Assembly: GCA_046705265.1 (NCBI GenBank)
Contig: JBJKQL010000127.1
Location: forward strand, 1-64,000
Origin: JAJYTL01 sp046705265
GTDB lineage: Bacteria > Pseudomonadota > Alphaproteobacteria > Ferrovibrionales > Ferrovibrionaceae
Length of the DNA: 64,000 nt
Reading direction: 5' to 3'
The notes under the pieces: model-generated
The model's database searches: none
Told to the model about the DNA's origin: nothing
What the model saw: the letters and a program-made list of their open reading frames with translations, nothing else
Part shown: positions 1 to 8,589 of the stretch, in pieces
Position numbering within the stretch: position 1 is the first letter of the stretch
Layout of the letters: every line of letters begins with the position of its first letter
Translations under genes and position numbers: made by a program

Positions 1-1
1 G

Positions 2-166
2 TGGACCTATGCGGCACTGTTTCAATTCCTCAAAGACCCGCAGAAAGTCGTGGTGGGGACCAAGATGCCCTTCCAGGGCTTGCCGAGCGCCAAGCAACGC
101 GCCGACGTGATCGCCTTCCTCCGAACCTTGAGCGATCACCCGGAGCCACTGCCCAAGGCAAAGTGA
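2..166 (+). CDS. Cytochrome c family protein, C-terminal fragment
   Basis: Only the last 54 codons lie in the window; the gene enters from the left edge and stops at TGA 164-166. The reading frame gives a GTKMPFQGL segment followed by a helix ending DVIAFLRTLSD and a proline-rich tail. This is the typical C-terminal part of a mono-haem class I cytochrome c, with the Met of the KMPF segment as the likely axial haem ligand. The CXXCH haem site must lie outside the window and was not seen. Such proteins are periplasmic or membrane-anchored electron carriers. The next gene begins at or just after this stop, so the two are probably co-transcribed. Family assignment is fairly secure; the exact subtype is not. 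Confidence 0.8.
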   Translation, partial: WTYAALFQFLKDPQKVVVGTKMPFQGLPSAKQRADVIAFLRTLSDHPEPLPKAK

Positions 167-192
167 ATGACAGCCGCCGGGGCGAGGCAGGC

Positions 193-972
193 GTGAGCGC
201 GGCCTCTCCCGACGGCCTAATCGCCTTCGCGGAACAGCTTGCGGACCTCGCCGCCAGCGAAATCTGGCCTCGCTTCCGTCAGCGTCTTGCCGTTGACCGC
301 AAGGCCGATCAAAGCCCGGTGACGGTAGCCGATCGCGCCGCCGAAGCGGCCATGCGGCGGGCCATCGAGAATCGTTTTCCCGACCACGGGATCATCGGCG
401 AAGAGCATGGCAGCGTACGGCCGGAAGCAGATTACGTCTGGGTTCTCGACCCCATCGACGGCACCAAATCCTTCATCAGCGGCATCCCTCTCTTCGGCAC
501 CCTCATCGCGCTCCTGCACCAAGGCCAACCGCTCCTCGGTATCATCGCACAACCGATCAGCGGCGAACGTTGGGTCGGTGCCGCCGGCCGGCCAACGCTT
601 TTCAACGGCAAGCCGGCCGGAACGCGCCGCTGCCCGTCGCTCGCCGAAGCCGTTCTTTTCGCCACCAGCCCCGAGCTTTTTCAGGATCGGGACGGCGAAA
701 GCTTTGCCCGCTTGCGGGCGGCTGTCGGCCTCGTCCGCTATGGCGCCGACTGTTACGCCTATGGCGTTCTGGCGGCAGGGTTCATCGATCTGGTCGCCGA
801 AGCCATGCTGAAGCCTTACGACTTCGCAGCCCTCATTCCCGTGGTGGAAGGCGCCGGGGGCCGGCTGACTGACTGGTCGGGACGTCCGCTCTCGCTTAAG
901 AGCGATGGCCATGTTCTGGCGTCCGGTGATCCCGGTCTGCACGAGGCGGCGCTCGAGCGTCTTAAATCCTGA
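193..972 (+). CDS. hisN: Inositol monophosphatase family phosphatase, probable histidinol-phosphatase HisN
   Basis: A 259-residue member of the Mg-dependent inositol monophosphatase superfamily. The three family motifs are present: GEEHG at residues 69-73, DPIDGT at 86-91 and KPYD at 207-210, which together hold the metal ions and the attacking water. Alphaproteobacterial members of this size usually act as histidinol-phosphate phosphatase in histidine synthesis. Other substrates such as inositol phosphate or 3'-phosphoadenosine 5'-phosphate cannot be excluded from sequence. I chose GTG 193, preceded by a GAGGC stretch. GTG 163, which overlaps the cytochrome c stop as GTGA, is a possible alternative adding ten residues. 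The following yejA gene begins 13 bases after this stop. Confidence 0.85.
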   Translation: MSAASPDGLIAFAEQLADLAASEIWPRFRQRLAVDRKADQSPVTVADRAAEAAMRRAIENRFPDHGIIGEEHGSVRPEADYVWVLDPIDGTKSFISGIPLFGTLIALLHQGQPLLGIIAQPISGERWVGAAGRPTLFNGKPAGTRRCPSLAEAVLFATSPELFQDRDGESFARLRAAVGLVRYGADCYAYGVLAAGFIDLVAEAMLKPYDFAALIPVVEGAGGRLTDWSGRPLSLKSDGHVLASGDPGLHEAALERLKS

Positions 973-985
973 AGCGGAAACGCGT

Positions 986-2839
986 GTGGCACGGTTTGCC
1001 GTCGTCCTTCTTCTCGCCGCCCTCCTCGGCCCTTGGGCGGCCCCTGCCGCCGGCGCGGCGGCAAAGCCCGTTTCCCGCGCCGAGACGCTTACGGCGCTCT
1101 CCCTCGTCGGGAAGCCGAAATATCCGCCGGGCTTCAGCCATCTCGATTACGTCAATCCGAAGGCACCGAAAGGGGGCACATTGAGGCTCGCCAATGTCGG
1201 CGGGTTCGACAGTCTCAACCCATTCATCATCCGCGGCAATGTGCCGCCGGGCTTGGACCGTGTGTATGAGACCCTCATGACCTCGACGCCAGATGACATC
1301 TCGTCTGAATACGGGCTGATCGCGAAAAGCGTCGAGATCGCGGCCGACCGAACCTGGGTGATCTTCAACCTCAGACCAGAAGCCCGTTTCGATGACGGCA
1401 CGCCGGTCACCGCGGCCGACGTGCTCTGGAGCTTCAACACCTTGAAACGGGAAGGCGCGCCGCAGTATCGCTTTTATTACGCCAATGTCGCGAAAGCAGA
1501 AATGTTGGGGCCGGAACGCGTGAAATTTGTCTTCTCTAGCCAGGCAAACCGCGATCTGCCGGAAATCCTCGGCGAGCTTCCGGTCTTGTCGAGGCGTTAT
1601 TTCGCGACCCATGCCTTCAGCCGCACGACGCTCAAGCCACCGCTTGGCAGTGGCCCCTATCGGGTAACCCACGTCGACCCGAACCGCTCCATCACCTATA
1701 CGCGTGTCGCCAACTATTGGGGGCGCAATCTTCCAATCAACGTCGGGCGCTATAATTTCAACCATATCCGTTATGAATCCTTCAGCGATTCCACCGTGGC
1801 GCTTGAGGCGTTCAAAGCTCATACCTACGACTTCCGTATCGAAAACGTGGCCAAGAACTGGGCGACGGCCTACGACTTCCCGGCCTTGCGAAAGGGTCTG
1901 GTGATCAAACAAGAGATACGCGAATGGCGGCCGAGCGGCATGCAGGCCTTCGTTTTCAATACCCGGCTTGCCAAATTCGCCGATCGCCGCGTGCGCGAAG
2001 CGATTGCCGACGCCTTTGATTTCCAGTGGGAGAACAGGCACCTTTTCTATAATCAATACACGCGCACCAAGAGCTTCTTTGCGAACTCCGATCTCGCGGC
2101 TAAGGGGCTGCCCTCAAAGGCCGAGATCAAGCTTCTCGCTCCTTTTCGCAATCGGCTGCCGCCGAATCTTTTCACCGAGGCTTTCGAGCCCGCCGCGACC
2201 GACGGCTCCGGCAACGACCGCGACAACTTGCTAAAAGCCGCGCATCTTCTGGCTGAAGCGGGATGGCATGTGCGTGGCGGCCGCCTGATCGGACCCGAAG
2301 GCCAGCCGTTTCGTATCGAATTCCTTCTCGTCGAGCCGGAGTTCGAACGCGTAGTCGCGCCCTTCATCCAGAACTTGAAACGTCTCGGCATCGCGGCGCG
2401 AATGCGCCTCGTGGATCCGGCACAATACGAAAACCGGCTGAACAGTTTCGCCTACGACATCATCGTCGCGGTGTGGCCGGAATCGGAATCGCCGGGCAAC
2501 GAGCAGCGTAACTATTGGACCTCGGCCAGCGCCGAGCGGCCAGGCAGCCAGAACTATGCCGGCATCCACAGCCCCGTGGTGGATGCTTTGGTAAACGACT
2601 TGATCGACGCCCCCAACCGCGCGGCACAAGTGACGGCAGCGCGCGCGCTCGACCGGGTACTGCTGTGGAGCTATTACGTAATCCCGCAGTGGCACCTCAC
2701 CTTCGACCGCATCGCCTACTGGAACGAATTCGGGAGGCCCAAGACACCGCCCAAGTACGGTGTCGATATCGATGCCTGGTGGTATGCGCCGCGGAAAGCA
2801 AGGCTAATCCGCCAGGACGAGGGCGCCGGGCAGAGGTGA
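986..2839 (+). CDS. yejA: Periplasmic peptide-binding protein YejA, first copy
   Basis: A 617-residue extracellular solute-binding protein of family 5 (SBP_bac_5). It is the substrate-capture subunit of the Yej ABC importer, which takes up short peptides and, in Escherichia coli, microcin C. GTG 986 opens a signal peptide with a hydrophobic core (residues 4-20) and an alanine-rich cleavage region near residues 22-26. The mature part begins with the DYVNPKAPKGG and FDSLNPF segments typical of YejA. The gene ends in a GTGA overlap with a second, related yejA, and the membrane and ATPase genes follow. Tandem binding proteins suggest two substrate ranges feeding one channel; that is inference. 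Confidence 0.9.
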   Translation: MARFAVVLLLAALLGPWAAPAAGAAAKPVSRAETLTALSLVGKPKYPPGFSHLDYVNPKAPKGGTLRLANVGGFDSLNPFIIRGNVPPGLDRVYETLMTSTPDDISSEYGLIAKSVEIAADRTWVIFNLRPEARFDDGTPVTAADVLWSFNTLKREGAPQYRFYYANVAKAEMLGPERVKFVFSSQANRDLPEILGELPVLSRRYFATHAFSRTTLKPPLGSGPYRVTHVDPNRSITYTRVANYWGRNLPINVGRYNFNHIRYESFSDSTVALEAFKAHTYDFRIENVAKNWATAYDFPALRKGLVIKQEIREWRPSGMQAFVFNTRLAKFADRRVREAIADAFDFQWENRHLFYNQYTRTKSFFANSDLAAKGLPSKAEIKLLAPFRNRLPPNLFTEAFEPAATDGSGNDRDNLLKAAHLLAEAGWHVRGGRLIGPEGQPFRIEFLLVEPEFERVVAPFIQNLKRLGIAARMRLVDPAQYENRLNSFAYDIIVAVWPESESPGNEQRNYWTSASAERPGSQNYAGIHSPVVDALVNDLIDAPNRAAQVTAARALDRVLLWSYYVIPQWHLTFDRIAYWNEFGRPKTPPKYGVDIDAWWYAPRKARLIRQDEGAGQR

Positions 2840-4758
2840 GCCACAACCGGACAAGGCATCTGTTCGTAATACGCGGGCAGCCGTGCGGGGTCGGTTGCGG
2901 GCTGCTTCTTTTGCTTGCCGTTATGGCGGCGGGACAGGCAAGGGCCGCGTCAAGCTATGGCCTGTCGGCTTTCGGCGACCTCAAATACGGACGTGGTTTC
3001 AAACACTTCGACTATGTTAACCCAAAGGCGCCGAAAGGCGGCGAGCTGCGCCTTGCCGAAATCGGCAGCTTCGACAGCCTCAATCCCTTCATTTTGAAGG
3101 GCAACCCGCCGGCGAGCCTCGCCGGTGCCGGGCTGGCACTCGGCGGGACCGCTTTCGTCTATGAATCGCTCATGGAGCGCGACGAGGACGAACCCGACGC
3201 ACTATATGGTCTGGTCGCGAAAAGCATCGATCTTACGGCCGGCCGGACAAACGTGCGTTTCGCCCTTCGCCGCCGCGCCCGTTTCCACAATGGTGAACCA
3301 ATCACCGCGGCCGACGTGATCTTTACCTATCACGCTCTGACGACGGAGGGTGATCCGCGCTACCGTTTTCTCTATCGCGGCGTCACGGACGTCACGGCGA
3401 ACGGGCCGGAGCACGTGACCTTTCATCTCGCACCTGATGCCGACCGCAACTTGCCGCTGTTGATTGCCCGCATGCCGATACTTTCGCATGTTTATTTCTC
3501 CAATCATCCTTTCGATCGTTCAGGCTGGGCGCGAATTCCCGGCAGCGGTCCCTATCGCATCGGCAGGGTCGTCCGCGGTCAGACCATTGTTTACGATCGC
3601 GTGCCCAATTACTGGGCCCGTGATCTGCCGGTGATGGTGGGGCAGGACAACTTCGACCGCGTTCGCATCGATTACTATCGCGACCGCAACGCTGCCTTGC
3701 AGGCCTTCTTCGCCGGCGCGTACGACTTCCGACAAGAGAACACGGCCAAATCTTGGGCAACTGCATATGACACCCCGGCGGTCAGGGACGGCCGCATCAT
3801 CCGAGAGGTGTGGAAGGATTACCGGCCTGCTGGAGTCCAAGGATTTTTCATTAACACCCGGCGCGCCAAATTCGCCGATCGCCGCGTGCGGGAAGCGCTT
3901 GCCGACGCCTACGACTTCCAATGGGAGAACCAGCATCTTTTCTACGGCCTCTACAAGCGGACGGAGAGCTATTTCGACAATTCACCCTATGCGGCGAGCG
4001 GCCTTCCTTCCGCGGCCGAGTTAAAGCTTCTCGATCCCTATCGCCGCAGGCTACCAAAACGAGTCTTTACCGAGGCTTTTCACACGCCAAAAAGTGGCCG
4101 TCGAGGCTATGACCGGGTCAATCTGCAACGGGCGCGATCTCTTCTCGCCGCAGCGGGCTGGCGGGTGCGGGACGGTCATCTTGTCGATCTCAAGACCGGA
4201 ACGCCGATGCGAATACAATTCCTGTTGAATGAGCCCGTTTTCGAGCGCGTCGTCGCTCCCTATGCGTTCAATCTTCACCGTCTCGGCATCGAGACCTCTG
4301 TCCGGCTTGTCGATAGTGCGACCTATGAGAACCTGCTGAACAGCTTCGACTACGACATTATTGTCGTCCGCTTGCCGCAGCCGTTGACGCCCGGCGCCGA
4401 ACAGCGCGCCTATTGGGGATCTACAGACGCCGAGGTGCCAGGCACTCTCAATTTCGCCGGCATTCGGAACCCCGCGGTCGACGGCCTGATCGACCGGCTG
4501 GTGCAAGCGAAAAGCCGCCAAGCGCTCAAAGTTGCAGCCCATGCCCTGGACCGCGTGCTTTCCTGGGAATTCTACATCGTGCCCCATTTCTACAGCGGCA
4601 CCTATCGCATTGCCTTTTGGAACAAGTTCGGCCGGCCGAAAATCCGCCCGCGCTACAGCCTCGGGGTCGTCAACACCTGGTGGTACGTGCCCCGCCTTGC
4701 CGCTATGCTCAAAGCGGGCTCGGTACCGCCCGCGCCGCCGCGACCGCACCTGCCGTAA
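2836..4758 (+). CDS. yejA: Periplasmic peptide-binding protein YejA, second copy
   Basis: A 640-residue paralogue of the preceding gene in the same SBP family 5. It starts at GTG 2836, sharing GTGA with the upstream stop, so translation is probably coupled. The N-terminus has a basic region, a leucine-rich core (about residues 23-35) and a likely ARA cleavage site near residue 40. Both copies share the DYVNPKAPKGG, FDSLNPF, AKFADRRVREA and DFQWEN segments, so they arose by duplication. They differ visibly in ligand-lobe stretches; for example this copy has an insertion after GNPPASLAG. The yejB start lies 17 bases after the stop. Confidence 0.9.
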   Translation: MSHNRTRHLFVIRGQPCGVGCGLLLLLAVMAAGQARAASSYGLSAFGDLKYGRGFKHFDYVNPKAPKGGELRLAEIGSFDSLNPFILKGNPPASLAGAGLALGGTAFVYESLMERDEDEPDALYGLVAKSIDLTAGRTNVRFALRRRARFHNGEPITAADVIFTYHALTTEGDPRYRFLYRGVTDVTANGPEHVTFHLAPDADRNLPLLIARMPILSHVYFSNHPFDRSGWARIPGSGPYRIGRVVRGQTIVYDRVPNYWARDLPVMVGQDNFDRVRIDYYRDRNAALQAFFAGAYDFRQENTAKSWATAYDTPAVRDGRIIREVWKDYRPAGVQGFFINTRRAKFADRRVREALADAYDFQWENQHLFYGLYKRTESYFDNSPYAASGLPSAAELKLLDPYRRRLPKRVFTEAFHTPKSGRRGYDRVNLQRARSLLAAAGWRVRDGHLVDLKTGTPMRIQFLLNEPVFERVVAPYAFNLHRLGIETSVRLVDSATYENLLNSFDYDIIVVRLPQPLTPGAEQRAYWGSTDAEVPGTLNFAGIRNPAVDGLIDRLVQAKSRQALKVAAHALDRVLSWEFYIVPHFYSGTYRIAFWNKFGRPKIRPRYSLGVVNTWWYVPRLAAMLKAGSVPPAPPRPHLP

Positions 4759-4775
4759 TTTTAGAAGCGCACCGG

Positions 4776-5888
4776 ATGCTCGCATATATCGTCCGCCGTA
4801 TCCTTCTTATGATCCCGACGTTATTCGGAATCATGGTGATCAATTTCGCCATCGTGCAGTTCGCGCCGGGCGGCCCGGTAGAACAATTGATCGCAAAGAT
4901 TCAGGGCCAGGCGGGCGCCGCCACGTCACGCTTTGGCGGCGGGGGCGGCGAAGTGGCAGGATCAGCCGGTGCCGCCTCAGTCGGCCAGCATTTCGGCGAA
5001 GGCAGCGGCTACCGGGGTGCCGCGGGGCTCGACCCCGCATTCATCAAGGAAATCCGCAAGATGTACGGCTTTGACAAGCCGGCGCCGGAGCGGTTTCTGC
5101 TGATGATGCGGAACTACCTCGAGTTCCACTTCGGCAACAGCTATTTCCAGGACCGGCCGGTAGTCGATCTCGTAGCCGAGCGCCTGCCGGTTTCGATCTC
5201 GATCGGTCTTTGGACCACGCTTCTCGTCTATCTTATTTCGATTCCGCTCGGTATCGCCAAGGCAGTACGTGATGGCTCGGCCTTCGATGTCTGGACCTCG
5301 GCGGCCGTGGTCGTCGGCTACGCCATTCCTGGCTTCATGTTCGCCGTCTTTTTGGTGGTGATGTTCGCAGGCGGCAGTTTTCTCGACTGGTTTCCGCTCC
5401 GCGGCCTGGTTTCAGAGCATTGGGCGACCTTTAGCTGGCCGCATCGCATCTTGGACTATTTCTGGCACATTACGCTGCCAATCACGGCGCTGGTGATTTC
5501 CGGTTTTGCAAGCCTCACACTTCTCTCCAAGAATTGCTTTTTAGACGAGATCAACAAGCAGTACGTAATGACCGCGCGAGCCAAAGGTTTGACCGAGCGG
5601 CGGGTTCTCTACGGTCATGTCTTCCGTAATGCCATGCTGTTGGTGGTGGCGGGCTTCCCACAGGCCTTCCTTGGAATCCTCTTCACCGGTGCGCTTCTGA
5701 TCGAAGTCATCTTTTCGCTGAACGGACTCGGCCTTTTGGGCTTCCAAGCGGCTATACAGCGCGACTATCCGGTGATCTTCGCGACGCTCTACGTCTATAC
5801 GCTGCTCGGCCTCGCCCTCAATCTCATTGGCGACATCACTTATACGCTGGTCGATCCGAGGATCGACTTTGAAACGCGGACCACGTGA
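4776..5888 (+). CDS. yejB: Peptide ABC transporter permease YejB
   Basis: A 370-residue inner-membrane permease of the binding-protein-dependent transport family. It forms half of the channel with YejE. The N-terminal transmembrane helix (residues 5-26) is followed by a glycine-rich periplasmic stretch (about residues 45-85), common in YejB. Five further helices come after it. The cytoplasmic EAA-type loop that docks the ATPase is visible as QYVMTARAKGLTERRVLYGH. The ATG at 4776 was chosen because the hydrophobic MLAYIVRRILL start matches the family; upstream sequence in frame belongs to yejA read in another frame. The next permease starts seven bases after this stop. Confidence 0.92.
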   Translation: MLAYIVRRILLMIPTLFGIMVINFAIVQFAPGGPVEQLIAKIQGQAGAATSRFGGGGGEVAGSAGAASVGQHFGEGSGYRGAAGLDPAFIKEIRKMYGFDKPAPERFLLMMRNYLEFHFGNSYFQDRPVVDLVAERLPVSISIGLWTTLLVYLISIPLGIAKAVRDGSAFDVWTSAAVVVGYAIPGFMFAVFLVVMFAGGSFLDWFPLRGLVSEHWATFSWPHRILDYFWHITLPITALVISGFASLTLLSKNCFLDEINKQYVMTARAKGLTERRVLYGHVFRNAMLLVVAGFPQAFLGILFTGALLIEVIFSLNGLGLLGFQAAIQRDYPVIFATLYVYTLLGLALNLIGDITYTLVDPRIDFETRTT

Positions 5889-5895
5889 GGCCTTG

Positions 5896-6942
5896 GTGAG
5901 GATTCTTCCTCGTCGGATCGAATTCAGCGCATTGAGCCGACGGCGGTGGCGAAACTTCAAGGCCAACCGCCGCGGCTATTGGTCATTGTGGATTTTTATC
6001 GTCCTCTTTGGTCTGAGCTTGTTCGCCAACTTCATCGCCAACGACCGGCCGCTTGTCGTCCGTTATGATGGCCATTGGTACTTCCCAGTTCTCGTCAACT
6101 ATCCCGAGACCACCTTCGGCGGCGTGTTCAAGACCGAGGCCGACTACCGCGACCCATATGTCCAGAAGGAAATCGATGCCAAGGGTTGGGTGATCTGGCC
6201 GCTCATTCCCTACAGCTACGACACCATCAATTTCGGCGTGAAAGGTCCAGTACCCTCGCCGCCTTCCCTGCAAGACTGGCTCGGGACCGACGATCAGGGC
6301 CGTGACGTGCTGGCGCGGCTGATCTATGGCTTCCGCCTTTCGGTGTTGTTCGGCCTCACGCTCACCTTCTTCAGCTCGATCATCGGCGTCGCGGCCGGCG
6401 CCGTGCAGGGCTATTTCGGCGGCCTTGTCGATCTCTTGTTCCAACGCTTTATAGAAATCTGGTCCGGCCTACCGACGCTTTTTCTCCTCATCATCCTCTC
6501 TGCCGTCATCACGCCGAACTTCTGGTGGCTGCTCGGCATCATGCTGCTGTTCAGCTGGATGGCGTTAGTCGGCGTGGTCAGGGCCGAATTCCTCCGTGCC
6601 CGCAATTTCGATTACGTCCGGGCGGCACGCGCGCTCGGCGTCGGCAATATCAAGATCATGGCGAAGCATCTTTTGCCAAACGCCATGGTGGCGACGCTCA
6701 CCTTTTTGCCATTCATTCTCTCGAATTCCATCACCACGCTGACCTCGCTCGACTTCCTCGGCCTCGGCTTGCCTCCTGGATCCCCCTCTCTCGGAGAGCT
6801 TCTGGCGGAAGGAAAATCCAACCTGCAAGCGCCCTGGCTTGGCCTCACGGCCTTTCTCGCTCTCGCCATCGCCCTCACCCTCCTCGTCTTCATCGGCGAG
6901 GCGGCACGGGACGCCTTCGATCCCCGGAAAACACTGCGATGA
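5896..6942 (+). CDS. yejE: Peptide ABC transporter permease YejE
   Basis: A 348-residue partner permease of YejB. Residues 1-25 are basic (RRRWRNFKANRRGYW), followed by a first helix and a long periplasmic segment with the FANFIANDRPL start typical of YejE. The C-terminal half holds the transport domain with the EAA loop FDYVRAARALGVGN. I chose GTG 5896 because a TGAGG ribosome site sits five bases upstream. ATG 5827 in the same frame would overlap yejB by 62 bases and lengthen the protein to 371 residues. The gene ends in an ATGA overlap with yejF. Confidence 0.9.
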   Translation: MRILPRRIEFSALSRRRWRNFKANRRGYWSLWIFIVLFGLSLFANFIANDRPLVVRYDGHWYFPVLVNYPETTFGGVFKTEADYRDPYVQKEIDAKGWVIWPLIPYSYDTINFGVKGPVPSPPSLQDWLGTDDQGRDVLARLIYGFRLSVLFGLTLTFFSSIIGVAAGAVQGYFGGLVDLLFQRFIEIWSGLPTLFLLIILSAVITPNFWWLLGIMLLFSWMALVGVVRAEFLRARNFDYVRAARALGVGNIKIMAKHLLPNAMVATLTFLPFILSNSITTLTSLDFLGLGLPPGSPSLGELLAEGKSNLQAPWLGLTAFLALAIALTLLVFIGEAARDAFDPRKTLR

Positions 6943-8573
6943 ACACCAGGGAAACGCTCGTCGAGGTCAACGACCTTTCGGTCGCATTTCGGAGTGACGG
7001 CGGGGAAAGCCTCGCCGTCGACGGGATCTCTTTCGATATCGCCCGCGGCGAGATTTTTGCCCTCGTCGGCGAGTCGGGTTCGGGAAAGAGCGTCACCGCG
7101 CTTTCCATCCTGCAACTTCTGCCCTATCCGCAGGCTCACCATCCCAAAGGCTCGATCCGCGTGCTGGGGCAGGAAATGGTTGGCGCCAAGCCCACGGTAT
7201 TGCGCGAGATGCGCGGCAACCGGGTATCGATGGTGTTTCAGGAACCGATGACCTCGCTTAATCCGCTGCACACCGTCGGCCGTCAGGTAAGCGAGGTTCT
7301 CTTCGTGCATAAACGCCTGAGCCGGCCGGCGGCGCGCGCCCGTACCATCGAGCTCCTCACCCAGGTCGGACTCCGCCATGCGGAAGGGCGGCTCCAGGCC
7401 TATCCGCATCAGCTCTCGGGGGGCGAGCGCCAACGGGTCATGATTGCCATGGCACTCGCGAATGAGCCCGATCTCTTGATCGCGGATGAACCGACGACCG
7501 CGCTCGACGTCACCATCCAGGCGCAGCTTCTCGCGCTGCTCAAGAACCTACAACGGCATTCCAACATGGCCCTCCTGCTTATTACTCACGATCTCGGGAT
7601 CGTGCGCAAGCTCGCCGATCGGGTCGCAGTGATGACTGAGGGAAAGATCGTCGAGACCGGACGGCCGCGGGATGTCCTGATGATGCCACAGCACCCCTAT
7701 ACACGGCACCTGATCGGGGCCGAACCGAAGGGCCGGCCGGCACCCGTTGCCCCCAATGCGCCGACGATCCTTAGCGCCGACGGCATCCGCGTCTGGTTTC
7801 CGATCAAACGCGGCGTCCTCAAGCGCACGGTCGGTCATGTCAAGGCGGTCGATGGCATCTCGCTTGAGATTCCCGAAGGCGGCACACTCGGAATTGTCGG
7901 CGAATCGGGTTCGGGCAAGACCAGCTTAGCCTATGCCCTGCTTCGCCTTCTGAAAAGCGTGGGACCGATCTGTTTCGCTGGGCGGGATATTCACGGTGCC
8001 TCGGCGAAAGCGCTTCGGCCGTTGCGGCGTGAGATGCAGATCGTGTTCCAGGATCCGTTCTCTAGCTTGAGCCCACGGCTTTCGGTCACTCAAATCGTCG
8101 AGGAGGGCCTCCTCGTCCACCGCCTCGGCGGCGATCGAGCCGCGCGGCGGAAGTTGGTCGCGAGTGCGCTCGAGGAAGTCGGTCTCGATCCCGCGCTGCA
8201 GGACCGCTATCCGCATGAATTTTCCGGCGGGCAGCGGCAGCGCATCGCAATCGCCCGCGCGCTTGTCTTGAAGCCCCGGTTGGTCACGTTGGACGAGCCA
8301 ACCAGTGCACTCGATCTATCGGTGCAGGCACAAATCGTCGACCTCCTGCGCGATCTGCAACGTCGCCACCAGCTGACTTATCTTTTCATCAGCCACGATC
8401 TTCGCGTCGTGCAGGCGCTGGCCCACAGGGTCATCGTCATGAAAGCCGGTAAGGTGGTGGAGCAGGGATCGACAGAAGCGATCTTCAACCGGCCACAACA
8501 CGCCTATACGCAAGCGCTCCTCGCCGCCGCACTCGACCTCGCCACTTTGGACGAAAAGGCGCTCGAAGCCTGA
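6939..8573 (+). CDS. yejF: Peptide ABC transporter ATPase YejF, two fused nucleotide-binding domains
   Basis: A 544-residue ATPase with two complete ABC domains in one chain, which drives peptide import through YejB and YejE. Domain 1 has Walker A GESGSGKS at 44-51, signature LSGGERQR and Walker B ending LLIADEPT. Domain 2 has Walker A GESGSGKT at about 321-328, signature FSGGQRQR and Walker B ending LVTLDEPT. An oligopeptide-transporter-type C-terminal region follows each domain. The ATG is shared with the yejE stop, giving tight coupling. The gene converges on the leftward aminopeptidase gene, with only 16 bases between their stops. Confidence 0.94.
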   Translation: MNTRETLVEVNDLSVAFRSDGGESLAVDGISFDIARGEIFALVGESGSGKSVTALSILQLLPYPQAHHPKGSIRVLGQEMVGAKPTVLREMRGNRVSMVFQEPMTSLNPLHTVGRQVSEVLFVHKRLSRPAARARTIELLTQVGLRHAEGRLQAYPHQLSGGERQRVMIAMALANEPDLLIADEPTTALDVTIQAQLLALLKNLQRHSNMALLLITHDLGIVRKLADRVAVMTEGKIVETGRPRDVLMMPQHPYTRHLIGAEPKGRPAPVAPNAPTILSADGIRVWFPIKRGVLKRTVGHVKAVDGISLEIPEGGTLGIVGESGSGKTSLAYALLRLLKSVGPICFAGRDIHGASAKALRPLRREMQIVFQDPFSSLSPRLSVTQIVEEGLLVHRLGGDRAARRKLVASALEEVGLDPALQDRYPHEFSGGQRQRIAIARALVLKPRLVTLDEPTSALDLSVQAQIVDLLRDLQRRHQLTYLFISHDLRVVQALAHRVIVMKAGKVVEQGSTEAIFNRPQHAYTQALLAAALDLATLDEKALEA

Positions 8574-8589
8574 GCACCGTGCGGCTCCT

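Noticed and set aside
962..2056. Leftward 364-codon open frame opposite the first yejA
   Set aside because: Shadow of yejA codon structure, no ribosome site and no family similarity visible.
5827..5895. Upstream ATG for yejE at 5827
   Set aside because: It would overlap yejB by 62 bases and adds residues not typical of YejE; GTG 5896 has a well-placed TGAGG site.
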